NCBI GenBank assembly: GCA_900466745.1
Contig: UBNE01000023.1
Coordinates: 732-64,731 of the forward strand
Length of the DNA stretch: 64,000 bases
Direction: 5' to 3'
Source of the DNA: Hyphomicrobiales bacterium
GTDB taxonomy: Bacteria > Pseudomonadota > Alphaproteobacteria > Rhizobiales > Beijerinckiaceae
Below the pieces are notes generated by a model. It was given only the letters and a program-made list of their open reading frames with translations, had not been told where the DNA came from and did not search any database. Position numbers and translations under genes: made by a program. Of this stretch, positions 28,940 to 37,420 are shown piece after piece. Position 1 is the stretch's first letter, and the number at the start of each line of letters is the position of its first letter.

Positions 28940-29968
28940 ATGGACCGCCGCCAGTTTCTGATTGCGGGTGCGACCCTTGCGGCGGCGACCCCGTTCGCCG
29001 GCGCGGCCCGCGCCCAGTCCGCCGTCACGGCGCGGGTGGGCTACATCCCGATCGTCGGCACCGCGCCGTTCTTCGTCGCCAATGGCGAGGGCTGGCTGAA
29101 GCAGGGCGGCATCGAGACGGCGATCACCGTCTTCGAGTCGGGTCCGAACATGATCCAGGCGCTGGCCTCGGGCACGATCGACATCTATGTCGCCGGCGTC
29201 GCTCCGCTCGCCGTCGCCCGCTCGCGCGGCGTCGACATCCGCGTCGTCGCCTCGACGGCGGTGGGCGAGAACGTGGTCGTCACCGCGCCGGCCCTGACCA
29301 GGTTCTTCACCGAGGGCGTCGCCCCCGCCGCGGCCTTCAAGGCCTTCCGCGCCGCGACCGGCAAGCCGGCTCGGCTCGCCACCCAGCCGCCGGGCTCCGT
29401 GCCCGACACCGTGCTGGAATACTGGCTCTGGGAGGTCGCCAAGGTCGACAAGGCCGATGTCGCGATCGTGCCGATGGGCATCGACGCGACGCAGCAGGCG
29501 ATCCTGGCCGGCGCGGTCGATGGCGGCACCGTGCGCGAGCCGGCTTTGACCATCCTCCAGAGCCGCAATCCACAGATCAAGCTGGTCGCCGGCGGCGAGG
29601 AGGTGTTTCCGGGCCAGCCCGGCACGGTGGTCGCGGTCTCCGGCACCTTCGCCAGCAAGAATCCCGAGGCCGTGCAGACGGTCGTCAGCGGCCTGGTTAA
29701 GGCTGCGGCGCTGATCAAGGCCGACCCCGACAAGGCCGCGCCCCATGTCGCCGCCGCGCTCGGCAAGGGCATCGTCGACCCCGAACTGATCCGCAAGGCG
29801 CTGGTCTCCCCGGCCAGCCGCTTCGAGATCGACCCGCGCAAGATCATCGAGCCGGCCCGCGCCATGCAGGCCTATCAGGTCAAGCTCGGCTCGCTCGACA
29901 AGGAGGCGCCTTTCGACGGGCTGTTCGAGACGCAGTATTACGAGCGGGCGATCAAGGCGGGCGGCTGA
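28940..29968 (+). CDS. ABC transporter substrate-binding protein, SsuA/TauA (NMT1) family
   Basis: Periplasmic binding protein of 342 residues. The start MDRRQFLIAGATLAAATPFAGAARAQ is a signal peptide with an R-R motif (Tat-like), cut after ARA. The mature part begins VTARVGYIPIVGTAPFFVANGEGWLKQGGIE, the classic SsuA/TauA/NMT1 opening, with LASGTIDIYVAGVAPLAVARSRG. The ligand could be a sulfonate, taurine, nitrate-like anion or thiamine precursor; sequence alone does not decide. The divergent Lrp-type regulator hints at an amino-acid-derived ligand. A long palindromic repeat follows the gene, before the permease. Confidence 0.88.
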   Translation: MDRRQFLIAGATLAAATPFAGAARAQSAVTARVGYIPIVGTAPFFVANGEGWLKQGGIETAITVFESGPNMIQALASGTIDIYVAGVAPLAVARSRGVDIRVVASTAVGENVVVTAPALTRFFTEGVAPAAAFKAFRAATGKPARLATQPPGSVPDTVLEYWLWEVAKVDKADVAIVPMGIDATQQAILAGAVDGGTVREPALTILQSRNPQIKLVAGGEEVFPGQPGTVVAVSGTFASKNPEAVQTVVSGLVKAAALIKADPDKAAPHVAAALGKGIVDPELIRKALVSPASRFEIDPRKIIEPARAMQAYQVKLGSLDKEAPFDGLFETQYYERAIKAGG

Positions 29969-30004
29969 TCTAACCCTCTTGGAACTACCGGGAGAGAAAC
30001 GCGC

Positions 30005-30109
30005 GTCATCCCGAACGGAGCGAAGCGGAGACCCGGGATCCATGCCGGAGCGTGTCCGGTAAGGGCTCCGGCATGGATTCCGGGTCTCCCTTCGGTCGCC
30101 CGGGATGAC
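30005..30109. repeat. Long palindromic repeat inside the SsuABC-like operon, copy 2
   Basis: Same composite structure as at 9248: outer GTCATCCCG / CGGGATGAC ends, inner GGATCCATGCCGGAG and CTCCGGCATGGATTCC, and GCGTGTCCGGTAAGG in the centre. It sits between the binding-protein and permease genes of one operon, where it can protect the upstream mRNA or reduce readthrough. Confidence 0.85.
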
Positions 30110-30139
30110 CGTGTTCTTGCGAGCCGAGGACTGAGCGAT

Positions 30140-30898
30140 TTGACGTTGTCTTCATTGCGGGCGCCGGCCCTTGCCTTGCTCGGCCTCGCCGCCTTCCTGC
30201 TGATCTGGGAGGCGGTGCCCTCTTTCGGCTGGGTCAACCCCGCCTTCCTGCCGCCGCCGAGCGCCCTGCCGAAGGCCTTCATGCGCGAGCTTTCCTCGGG
30301 CGCATGGTTCGCCGCGATCCTGGGATCGCTCTGGCATTATTTCGTCGGCCTCTTCGTCGGCGCGGGCCTCGGCGTCGCGCTCGGCGTCCTGATCGGCATG
30401 TCGCGGATCGCCGAGGAGGCGACGGCCTGGGTCGTGCGCGTGCTCAGGCCGGTGCCGGGCCTCGCCTGGGTGCCCTTCGCCATCATCTGGTTCGGCGTCA
30501 CGCCCGGCGCGGCGGTCTTCATCATCGCGGTCGGCGTGTTCTGGATCAGCTTCTTCGCGGCGCAGGGCGCGATCCGCGGCGTCGACCGCGACCTCGTCGA
30601 GGTGGCGGACGCCTTCGGCTTCCGCTCGCCCTGGCAGCGGCTGTTCAAGATCCTGCTGCCGGCGGCGATGCCGGGCATCCTCGTCGGCTTCCGCACGGCG
30701 CTGGGACAGGCCTGGATGGCGGTGGTCGCGGCCGAGATCTTCGGCGTCGCCGGCGTGGGCCAGCGCATGATGCAGGCGTCGAGCCTGCTCGCGACCGACA
30801 TCGTCGTGGTCTACATGCTGACCATGGCGGCGCTCTACGGCCTGCTCGACACCGGTTTCGTCGCCTTCCAGAGATGGGTGCTGCGTTGGAAAGCGTGA
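30140..30898 (+). CDS. ABC transporter permease, SsuC/TauC-like
   Basis: Inner-membrane permease of 252 residues with about six helices. It starts at a TTG (LTLSSLRAPAL) behind a GAGGA; no ATG or GTG is available before the first helix. The core EVADAFGFRSPWQRLFKILLPAAMPGILVGFRTALGQAWMAVVAAEIFG is the EAA loop of this family. The final helices and short tail FQRWVLRWKA are standard. It works with the binding protein upstream and the ATPase whose start overlaps its end. Confidence 0.9.
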   Translation: MTLSSLRAPALALLGLAAFLLIWEAVPSFGWVNPAFLPPPSALPKAFMRELSSGAWFAAILGSLWHYFVGLFVGAGLGVALGVLIGMSRIAEEATAWVVRVLRPVPGLAWVPFAIIWFGVTPGAAVFIIAVGVFWISFFAAQGAIRGVDRDLVEVADAFGFRSPWQRLFKILLPAAMPGILVGFRTALGQAWMAVVAAEIFGVAGVGQRMMQASSLLATDIVVVYMLTMAALYGLLDTGFVAFQRWVLRWKA

Positions 30899-31650
30899 TC
30901 GACATCAAGGGCCTGTCGCTGACCTTCACCCGCGATGGCGAGGAGACGCAGGTGCTGCGCAAGCTCGACCTCGAGGTCGGGCGCGGCGAATTCCTCGCCA
31001 TCGTCGGCCCCTCCGGCGTCGGCAAATCGACCTTGCTGCGCGTCATCGCGGGACTGGCCAGGCCGAGCGGCGGCGAGGTCGTCATCCATGCAAAGGACAC
31101 CACGCGCCGCCCCGTCGCGCTGGTCTTCCAGGATTCGCGGCTCCTGCCCTGGCGCAAGGTGATCGCCAATGTCGGCTTCGGCCTCGAAGGCCGTGCCTCG
31201 CGTAGCGAGCGGTTGAAGAAGGCGCAGGCGATGCTCGACCTCGTCGGCCTGGGCGGGCTGGCGCAGCGCTGGCCGCATCAGCTTTCCGGCGGCCAGCGCC
31301 AGCGCGTCTCGCTGGCGCGGGCGCTCGCGGTCGATCCCGAGATCCTGCTGATGGACGAGCCCTTCTCGGCGCTCGACGCGCTCACCCGCGAAAACCTGCA
31401 GGATGAATTGATCCGCGTCTGGCAGCGCACCGGCAAGACCGTGATCTTCGTCACCCACGACATCGACGAGGCCGCCTATCTCGCCGACCGGGTCGTGATC
31501 CTCTCGGGCGCGCCGGGCCAGATCATCGCCGAGCACCGCATCGACGCGGCCCGTCCGCGCCAGCGCGGCGCGGCTGCCGAGGCCGCGATCGTCCGCGCCG
31601 TCCGGCAGGGTCTTGGCGCCGACATCGTCTCGGACGGCGCGGCGATCTGA
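30874..31650 (+). CDS. ABC transporter ATP-binding protein, SsuB/TauB-like
   Basis: ATPase of the importer, about 250-258 residues. The start is uncertain: ATG 30874 (used here), TTG 30886 or GTG 30895, the last overlapping the permease stop as GTGA. Motifs: Walker A VGPSGVGKSTLLRVIAG, Q-loop VFQDSRLLPWRKV, signature [16 protein letters not shown], Walker B LLMDEPFSALDALTR and H-loop VTHDIDEAA. The Q-loop FQDSRLLPW is typical of the nitrate/sulfonate/taurine group. After the stop 91 bases separate it from the DsbD-like gene. Confidence 0.93.
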   Translation: MGAALESVIDIKGLSLTFTRDGEETQVLRKLDLEVGRGEFLAIVGPSGVGKSTLLRVIAGLARPSGGEVVIHAKDTTRRPVALVFQDSRLLPWRKVIANVGFGLEGRASRSERLKKAQAMLDLVGLGGLAQRWPHQLSGGQRQRVSLARALAVDPEILLMDEPFSALDALTRENLQDELIRVWQRTGKTVIFVTHDIDEAAYLADRVVILSGAPGQIIAEHRIDAARPRQRGAAAEAAIVRAVRQGLGADIVSDGAAI

Positions 31651-31741
31651 GGCCGCGCGGTTCCGCCTCACCGGCTTGTCATTGGCATCCGGCCGCCGTT
31701 TGAGGCATCTGGCAGCCATGATCAGGCATGCGAGCGAAACG

Positions 31742-33943
31742 ATGATGCGTCAACGCGACCGGCGCGAGGGCCGAAAGACCGGCGCTGCAAGGCGGCTTCT
31801 GGGCGGTGCGCTGCTGGCCCTGGGGCTGGCGCTGCCCGGCGTCGCCCTCGCCGCCGAATCGGCGCCCGTCACCTCGCCGCGGGTCACCGCGACCCTGCTC
31901 TCCGGCCGCGACACGGTCGCTCCCGGCGAGCGCTTCCATGTCGCCCTCGTCCAGAAGCTCGCGCCGCACTGGCACACCTACTGGCTGAACCCCGGCGATT
32001 CGGGCGAGCCGACCCAGATCCACTGGACGCTGCCGGAAGGCGCGAAGGCCGGCGAGATCGCCTGGCCCGCGCCGCGCGCGATCCGCGTCGATCCGCTGGT
32101 GAATTTCGGCTTCGAGGGGCAGGTCCTGCTGCCGGTCGAGATCGCCGTGCCGGCCGATGCGAAGCCGGGCGAGACCTTCTCGCTCAAGGCCGAGGCGACC
32201 TGGCTGGTCTGCGAGAAGATCTGCATCCCCGAGGACGGCACCTTCACGCTCGACCTGCCCGTCGGTCCGGCCGGCGTGACCGACGAAGCGGCGCAGCAGC
32301 GCATCGACGCGGCGCTCGCCGCCCTGCCGAAGCCGGCGGGTTTCCGCGGCAGGCTCGCGGCCGATGGCGACAGGCTCGCGCTCGCGCTGCCCGGGCTGCC
32401 GGCGGGTTCGACAGATTTGCGCTTCTTCCCCGTCTCCGACACCTTGATCGAGCACGCCGCCGATCAGCCCGCAAAGCCTGGCGATGGGCCAGGTGTGATT
32501 CTGACCCGCTCCAGCGCCTTCAAGCTCGATCAGCCCGAAATCTCCGGCGTCCTGACCTTCCGGGAGGGCGGCGAGATGCGCGCGCTGACATTGGTCGCGG
32601 ATGCCGATCCGGCGCTGGTCGGCAAGGCCGCGGAGGCGGGCGCGCCTGCCGCCTCTCCGCCGGCTGCGCGGATCCCGGTTCCGGCGGAAGGCGCCGATCT
32701 CACCTTGCTCGCCGCGCTGGCCTTCGCCTTCGCCGGCGGGCTGATCCTCAACCTGATGCCCTGCGTGCTGCCGGTGCTGTTCATCAAGGCGCTCGGCTTC
32801 GCGCAGACGGCGCATCGCAGCCGGGCCGAGACGCGCGAGCAGGGCTTGCTCTTCCTCTGCGGCGTGCTGCTGACCTTCCTCGTGCTGGCCGGCGCGGTGA
32901 TCGCGCTCGGAGCCCTCGGCAGCAGCGTCGGCTGGGGCTTCCAGTTGCAGTCGCCGCCGCTCGTCATCGCGCTCGCCGTGGTGATGGTGCTGATCGGGCT
33001 CAACCTGATCGGCGCCTTCGAGATTGGCGGCGCGGTGGTCGGCGTCGGCGACGGGCTCGCCAGCCGGGGCGGGCGCCTCGGCGCCTTCATGACCGGCGTG
33101 CTCGCCGTCATCGTCGCCACCCCCTGCACCGCGCCCTTCATGGGCGCGGCGATGGGCTATGCGGTGACGCAACCGCCGGCGGTCGCGCTCTCCGTCTTCA
33201 TGGCGCTGGCGCTCGGCTTCGCCTTGCCGGTGGTGGCGCTCTCCTTCGCGCCGGGCCTGCTGCGGCTGCTGCCGAAGCCGGGGCGCTGGATGCTGGTGCT
33301 CAAGCAGGCCTTCGCCTTCCCGATGTTCGCGACCGCGATCTGGCTGATCTGGGTCGCCTCGGTGCAGACCGGGCCGCAGGGCGTGCTGGCGGCGCTGGTC
33401 GCGGTGCTCGCGGCGGGCTTCGTGGTCTGGCTCGTCGGCGTCACGCGGGGCGGCCTCGCACGCCGGGCCTTCGGCACGGTGCTGGCGGCGCTGGTCGCGC
33501 TCGGCGCCGGCTGGTTCACGGTCGAGAACGCCGTGCCGGGCGCCGATACGCAGGCGCGCGCCGGCGACGTCCAGCCCTGGAGCCCTGAGCGCGTCGCGGC
33601 CCTGCAGGCCGAGGGCAAGCCGGTCTTCGTCAACTTCACCGCCGCCTGGTGCATCACCTGCCTCGCCAATGAGCGCGTCGCGCTCTCGCGGCAGGAGGTG
33701 AAGGAGGCCTTCGCGGAGCTCGGCGTCGGCTACCTCAAGGCCGACTGGACCAATCGCGATCAGCGCATCGCACAGGCATTGGCCGAGCAGGGCCGCGCCG
33801 GCGTGCCGCTCTATCTGTTCTATCCGGGCCGCAGGGACGGGCAGGCCGAGATCCTGCCGCAGCTCCTGACCCCGGACATGGTGATCGCGGCCGCCCGGCG
33901 CGCGGCGGGCCGGGATGCGAAGACAGCGGCCAACGCGCCGTAA
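31742..33943 (+). CDS. Thiol:disulfide interchange protein, DsbD/ScsB-like
   Basis: Membrane electron carrier that passes reducing power from cytoplasmic thioredoxin to the periplasm. It has 733 residues from MMRQRDRREG at 31742; ATG 31718 would add eight. After a signal helix (residues about 20-40) comes a periplasmic N-domain with VCEKICIPEDGTF, the first Cys pair. The central eight-helix domain has the paired cysteines in NLMPCVLPVLFIKALGF and ATPCTAPFMGAAMGYA. The thioredoxin domain at the end has FTAAWCITCLANE. All six redox cysteines are present. The layout fits ScsB-type proteins rather than E. coli DsbD. A redoxin follows 20 bases downstream and may be its partner. Confidence 0.9.
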   Translation: MMRQRDRREGRKTGAARRLLGGALLALGLALPGVALAAESAPVTSPRVTATLLSGRDTVAPGERFHVALVQKLAPHWHTYWLNPGDSGEPTQIHWTLPEGAKAGEIAWPAPRAIRVDPLVNFGFEGQVLLPVEIAVPADAKPGETFSLKAEATWLVCEKICIPEDGTFTLDLPVGPAGVTDEAAQQRIDAALAALPKPAGFRGRLAADGDRLALALPGLPAGSTDLRFFPVSDTLIEHAADQPAKPGDGPGVILTRSSAFKLDQPEISGVLTFREGGEMRALTLVADADPALVGKAAEAGAPAASPPAARIPVPAEGADLTLLAALAFAFAGGLILNLMPCVLPVLFIKALGFAQTAHRSRAETREQGLLFLCGVLLTFLVLAGAVIALGALGSSVGWGFQLQSPPLVIALAVVMVLIGLNLIGAFEIGGAVVGVGDGLASRGGRLGAFMTGVLAVIVATPCTAPFMGAAMGYAVTQPPAVALSVFMALALGFALPVVALSFAPGLLRLLPKPGRWMLVLKQAFAFPMFATAIWLIWVASVQTGPQGVLAALVAVLAAGFVVWLVGVTRGGLARRAFGTVLAALVALGAGWFTVENAVPGADTQARAGDVQPWSPERVAALQAEGKPVFVNFTAAWCITCLANERVALSRQEVKEAFAELGVGYLKADWTNRDQRIAQALAEQGRAGVPLYLFYPGRRDGQAEILPQLLTPDMVIAAARRAAGRDAKTAANAP

Positions 33944-33963
33944 CGCTCACCAGGGAGACAGAC

Positions 33964-34602
33964 ATGGAAAGCCTGACCAGACAGACTTTCATCGCCGGCC
34001 TCGCATGGGCCGGCCTCTCGCTCACCACCGTCGCGGCATTCGCCGAAAGCGCGGCCCATGTCGGCCAGCCGGCGCCGGCCTTCCAGGCGGTCGATGCCGA
34101 CGGCAGGACCCGCAGCCTCTCGGAGTTCGCGGGCAAGACGGTTATCCTCGAATGGACCAATCACGAATGCCCCTATGTGCGGAAGCACTACAACAGCGCC
34201 ACCATGCAGACCTTGCAGAAGGACATGGCGAAGGACGGCATCGTCTGGCTCTCGGTGATCTCCTCGCCGCCGGGCGAGCAGGGCTATGTCGAAGGCCTGA
34301 AGGCCAAGGAACTGACGGTGCAGCGCGACGCCGCGCCGGCCGGCATCCTGCTCGATCCCAACAGCAAGGTGGCGCGCGCCTATGGCGCCCAGACCACGCC
34401 GCACATGTACATCATCGATCCCAAGGGCACGCTCGCCTATATGGGCGCGATCGACGACAAGCCCTCCGCCAGCCCCTCCAGCCTCAATGGCGCCAAGAGC
34501 TATATCCGCCAGGCCGTCGCCGAGATGAAGGCAGGCAAGCCGGTCTCGGAGGCCAGCACGAAATCCTATGGCTGCGCCGTGAAATACGCCCCGCAGAGCT
34601 GA
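33964..34602 (+). CDS. Exported thioredoxin-fold (AhpC/TSA, PRX-like) protein
   Basis: Periplasmic redoxin of 212 residues with a signal peptide (cut likely after AAFAE). The fold entry is GQPAPAFQAVDADGRTRSLSEFAGKTVILEWTNHECPYVRKHYNS: an NHECPYVRKHY motif with a single cysteine in place of CxxC, as in the PRX-like family of redoxins. A second cysteine lies near the end (SYGCAVKY) and could form a disulfide with the first. It follows the DsbD/ScsB-like gene by 20 bases, and reduction by that protein is the natural guess. A terminator closes the pair. Confidence 0.88.
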   Translation: MESLTRQTFIAGLAWAGLSLTTVAAFAESAAHVGQPAPAFQAVDADGRTRSLSEFAGKTVILEWTNHECPYVRKHYNSATMQTLQKDMAKDGIVWLSVISSPPGEQGYVEGLKAKELTVQRDAAPAGILLDPNSKVARAYGAQTTPHMYIIDPKGTLAYMGAIDDKPSASPSSLNGAKSYIRQAVAEMKAGKPVSEASTKSYGCAVKYAPQS

Positions 34603-34621
34603 GTGTCGCTGCCTCTCGAAC

Positions 34622-34655
34622 GCAAAAGGCCGGGCAAATGCCCGGCCTCTTTCAT
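34622..34655. terminator. Bidirectional intrinsic terminator
   Basis: GGCCGGGC and GCCCGGCC arms around AAAT, with AAAA before and a CTCTTTC tail after. It lies between the convergent redoxin and LpoA-like genes and fits both directions. Confidence 0.8.
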
Positions 34656-34671
34656 GTGAGGCGGACCCAGC

Positions 34672-35961
34672 TTACTGCGAACGCGGCCCGAGATCGCGCG
34701 GCGCTGCATTGACCGTGACGATCTGCCCGTTGCGCAGCTCGAGCACCGCGAGCCCGCGCTCGACCTGCCCGTCGGGCCGGAAGCGGAAGACGCCGTCGGC
34801 CCCGGCGAAGCCCGAGGCATTGGTCAGCACCGCTTCCGAGAAGCGCTGCGAGCCCTGCGTGCGCGCCAGCGCGGCGGCGAGCGAGACGGCGTCGTAGGCG
34901 AGCGTGGCGGTGCGGGTCGGGGCGCTGTTGAAGCGTTGCTGATAGCGGCCGGCGAAGGCGTTGAAGCCGGCGGTGTCGGGGGAGGCGAACCAGCCGCCCT
35001 GGATCGCCTGCACCTGCGCGATGCCGCTGTCGTTCCAGACGCCGGTGCCGAGCGGCTTGACCTTGCGCGGGTCGAAGCCGGCCTGCTGCAAGGCCTGGCC
35101 GAGCGCCGGCATGGCGTCCGCCGCGGCGGGAACGAACAGCGCATCCGCCTGCTGCAGCGAGGGCATCAGGCGCTGGACGGCGCTGCGCATCCCGGCCGGA
35201 TCGGAGCCGAAGCGCTCGATCGCCGCGACGCGGGCGCCGCGCGCCGCCACCGCCTGCTGGAAGGCGGCCTCGACGACCTTGCCATAGGCGGTGTCCGGCA
35301 CCAGCGCGGCGAAGGATCTGCGGCCCTGCTGCGAGGCATAGGCGATGACGCGGTTGACGTCGTTCTCCGGCGGGAAGGAGAGCAGGTAGACGCCGCGCGA
35401 GGCGACGTTGGAATCGCTGGAGAAGGCGATCACGGGCCGGTTGGCGGCGCGCGCCACCTGCCCGGCCGCCTGCACCGAGGGCGCGAAGAGCGGCCCGATG
35501 ATCAGCTCGGCGCCTTCCGACAGAGCCTGCTGCGTCGCGGCCCGCGCGCCTTCCGCCGTGCCGCGGTCGTCCTTGACCAGCAGCGTCAGGTCCGCATTGG
35601 GGAATTCGGCCAGCGCCATGGCGGCGGCGTTCTTCAGCGAGTTGCCGACCACGCCGCCCTGGCCCTCGGCGCTGAGGGGCAGGACGAGGCCGACCTTGAC
35701 CTTGCCGGTGCCGATGGTTTCCCCGCTGGGCGCGGCCGGCTCCGCCGGGGTCGCGCCCTCGAAGCCGGGCAGGCCCGAGGTGCCGCCGCCGCAGCTCGCG
35801 AGCAGCAGGCCGAGCGAGACGGCGAGTGCGCCCGCCTTGAACCGCAGAACCGGTGCGAAGTGCCGATGGTGCAACACGGGCGATCTCCAGTCGTGACCGG
35901 GCCGGCGACGCCTTGCCCGGCGATACAGTCCCCCCGCGGGACTCTCGTGCCAGTGCGCCAT
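34672..35961 (-). CDS. LpoA/YraM-like penicillin-binding protein activator lipoprotein
   Basis: Periplasmic-binding-protein-fold lipoprotein, 429 residues as read. A basic lead-in of about 45 residues precedes a helix and lipobox LLLASCGGG, so the start may be further inside. The fold has GKVKVGLVLPLSAEGQGGVVGNSLKNAAAMAL and VKDDRGTAEGARAATQQALSEGAELIIGPLFAPSV, typical of LpoA's C domain and of branched-chain amino-acid binding proteins. Its position, divergent from rsmI-yraN-gshB, matches the lpoA-rsmI-yraN group in many proteobacteria. There is no importer gene beside it, supporting a cell-wall-linked role rather than transport. Confidence 0.82.
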   Translation of the reverse strand: MAHWHESPAGGLYRRARRRRPGHDWRSPVLHHRHFAPVLRFKAGALAVSLGLLLASCGGGTSGLPGFEGATPAEPAAPSGETIGTGKVKVGLVLPLSAEGQGGVVGNSLKNAAAMALAEFPNADLTLLVKDDRGTAEGARAATQQALSEGAELIIGPLFAPSVQAAGQVARAANRPVIAFSSDSNVASRGVYLLSFPPENDVNRVIAYASQQGRRSFAALVPDTAYGKVVEAAFQQAVAARGARVAAIERFGSDPAGMRSAVQRLMPSLQQADALFVPAAADAMPALGQALQQAGFDPRKVKPLGTGVWNDSGIAQVQAIQGGWFASPDTAGFNAFAGRYQQRFNSAPTRTATLAYDAVSLAAALARTQGSQRFSEAVLTNASGFAGADGVFRFRPDGQVERGLAVLELRNGQIVTVNAAPRDLGPRSQ

Positions 35962-36013
35962 GCTATTTTCAAGTTGTTAACTCTAGGTTGCACAACGCGG
36001 CGCGAGAGCCGGC

Positions 36014-36958
36014 ATGGCGCCGGCCCCGCGGCTGTGGCAGCTTGCGGCGATGTCGAGCGCTTCCGATCCCCGTCCCGCCAGCTATACCGCCTTCGGGCTC
36101 AGGGCCGAGGCCGAGCCGCTCGCGCCGGGGCTGCACATCGTCGCGACGCCGATCGGAAACCTGCGCGACATCTCCTTCCGCGCGCTGGCGACGCTCGCCG
36201 CCGCCGATGCGATCCTGGCCGAGGACACCCGCACCTCGAAGACGCTGCTGGCGCATTACGGCATCGCGACGCCGCTCCTGCCCTATCACGAGCACAACGC
36301 CGCGCAGATGCGGCCGAAGGTGCTGGCGCGGCTGCGCGAGGGCGGCAAGCTCGCCCTGATCTCGGACGCCGGCACGCCGCTGGTCTCCGATCCCGGCTAC
36401 AAGCTCGTCGCGGAGCTGGTGGCGGAAGGTTTGCCCGTCACGGGCATCCCCGGCCCTTCGGCGGTGCTGGCCGCGCTGGTGCTGGCCGGGCTGCCGACGG
36501 ACCGCTTCTTCTTCGAAGGCTTCCTGCCGCCGAAATCGGCGGCGCGGCGCACGCGATTGACGGAGCTCGCCGCCATCCCCGGCACGCTGGTCTTCTTCGA
36601 ATCGCCGCGCCGCCTCGCCGAGATGCTGGCCGACGCCGCGGCCGTCTTCGGCACCCGTGCCGGCGCGGTCGCGCGCGAGCTGACCAAGTTCCACGAAACC
36701 GTGCGCCGCGGCCCGCTGCCCGATCTCGCCGCCCATTACGAGACAGACGAGGAGCCGCGCGGCGAGATCGTCGTCATCATCGGCCCGCCTGGCGCGGAGG
36801 AATTGCGGCCGGCCGGCGACGTCGTCGACGCGCGCCTGCGCGCCGCTCTGGCCAGGCTCTCGCTCAAGGAGGCGGTGGCGCAGGTCGCGGCCGAGACCGG
36901 CCAGCCCCGCCGCAAGGTCTATGCGCGGGCCCTCGAACTGACCCGCGGCGATCCGTGA
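36014..36958 (+). CDS. rsmI: 16S rRNA 2'-O-ribose C1402 methyltransferase
   Basis: Adds the ribose methyl group at C1402 in the decoding centre, using S-adenosylmethionine. It has 314 residues as read; a start at ATG 36050 (MSSASDPRP) would give 302. Family motifs: GLHIVATPIGNLRDISFRALATLAAADAILAEDTRTSKTLLAHYGI, the turn SDAGTPLVSDPGYKLV, and GIPGPSAVLAALVLAGLPTDRFFFEGFLP. The C-terminal SLKEAVAQVAAETGQPRRKVYARALEL is the usual small tail domain. It is divergent from the LpoA-like gene and overlaps yraN by four bases. Confidence 0.95.
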   Translation: MAPAPRLWQLAAMSSASDPRPASYTAFGLRAEAEPLAPGLHIVATPIGNLRDISFRALATLAAADAILAEDTRTSKTLLAHYGIATPLLPYHEHNAAQMRPKVLARLREGGKLALISDAGTPLVSDPGYKLVAELVAEGLPVTGIPGPSAVLAALVLAGLPTDRFFFEGFLPPKSAARRTRLTELAAIPGTLVFFESPRRLAEMLADAAAVFGTRAGAVARELTKFHETVRRGPLPDLAAHYETDEEPRGEIVVIIGPPGAEELRPAGDVVDARLRAALARLSLKEAVAQVAAETGQPRRKVYARALELTRGDP

Positions 36959-37350
36959 CGGAGCGGGCGGCGCGCGCGGAACGGCGCAGCCGCCGGGCGC
37001 GGCGATCCGGCCTCTCCGGCCGGCGGGCGGAATGGCTCGCCATCCTCTGGCTCAGCGCGAAGGGCTACCGGCTGCTGGAGCGGCGCTTCGGCGGCAAGGG
37101 CGGCGAGATCGACATCGTGATGAAGCGCGGGCGCACCGTCGCCTTCGTCGAGGTCAAGGCGCGCGGCCGGCTGGAGGATGCGATGGCGGCCGTGACGCAG
37201 GAAAAGCGGCGCCTCGTCGCGCGCCGCGTCCGGCAATGGCTCGCCCGCAATCCCTGGGCCATGGCCTATGATCTCAGGGCCGATGCGGTTTTCCTGGCGC
37301 CCTGGCGCCGGCCGCGCCATGTCCCGGCCGCCTTCGCGCTTGTCCTGTGA
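36955..37350 (+). CDS. yraN: YraN family (UPF0102) nuclease-like protein
   Basis: 131 residues from a GTG overlapping the rsmI stop (GTGA). The fold is a Holliday-junction-resolvase-like nuclease: [50 protein letters not shown] holds the conserved E, D, E-V-K residues of the PD-(D/E)XK core. Cellular role and substrate are unknown. The first 20 residues are Arg-rich. The rsmI-yraN order is nearly universal in proteobacteria, and gshB follows after 70 bases. Confidence 0.92.
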   Translation: MTERAARAERRSRRARRSGLSGRRAEWLAILWLSAKGYRLLERRFGGKGGEIDIVMKRGRTVAFVEVKARGRLEDAMAAVTQEKRRLVARRVRQWLARNPWAMAYDLRADAVFLAPWRRPRHVPAAFALVL

Positions 37351-37420
37351 TGCAGGGCGCCCCACTTGCGGGAACCCGCTCCGCGGCCCGATAAGAATCG
37401 CCTGCAACAGGAAGCCTGCC

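Noticed and set aside
36014..36050. Separate leader peptide before rsmI
   Set aside because: The 12 codons are in frame with rsmI and read as an alternative start, not an independent peptide.
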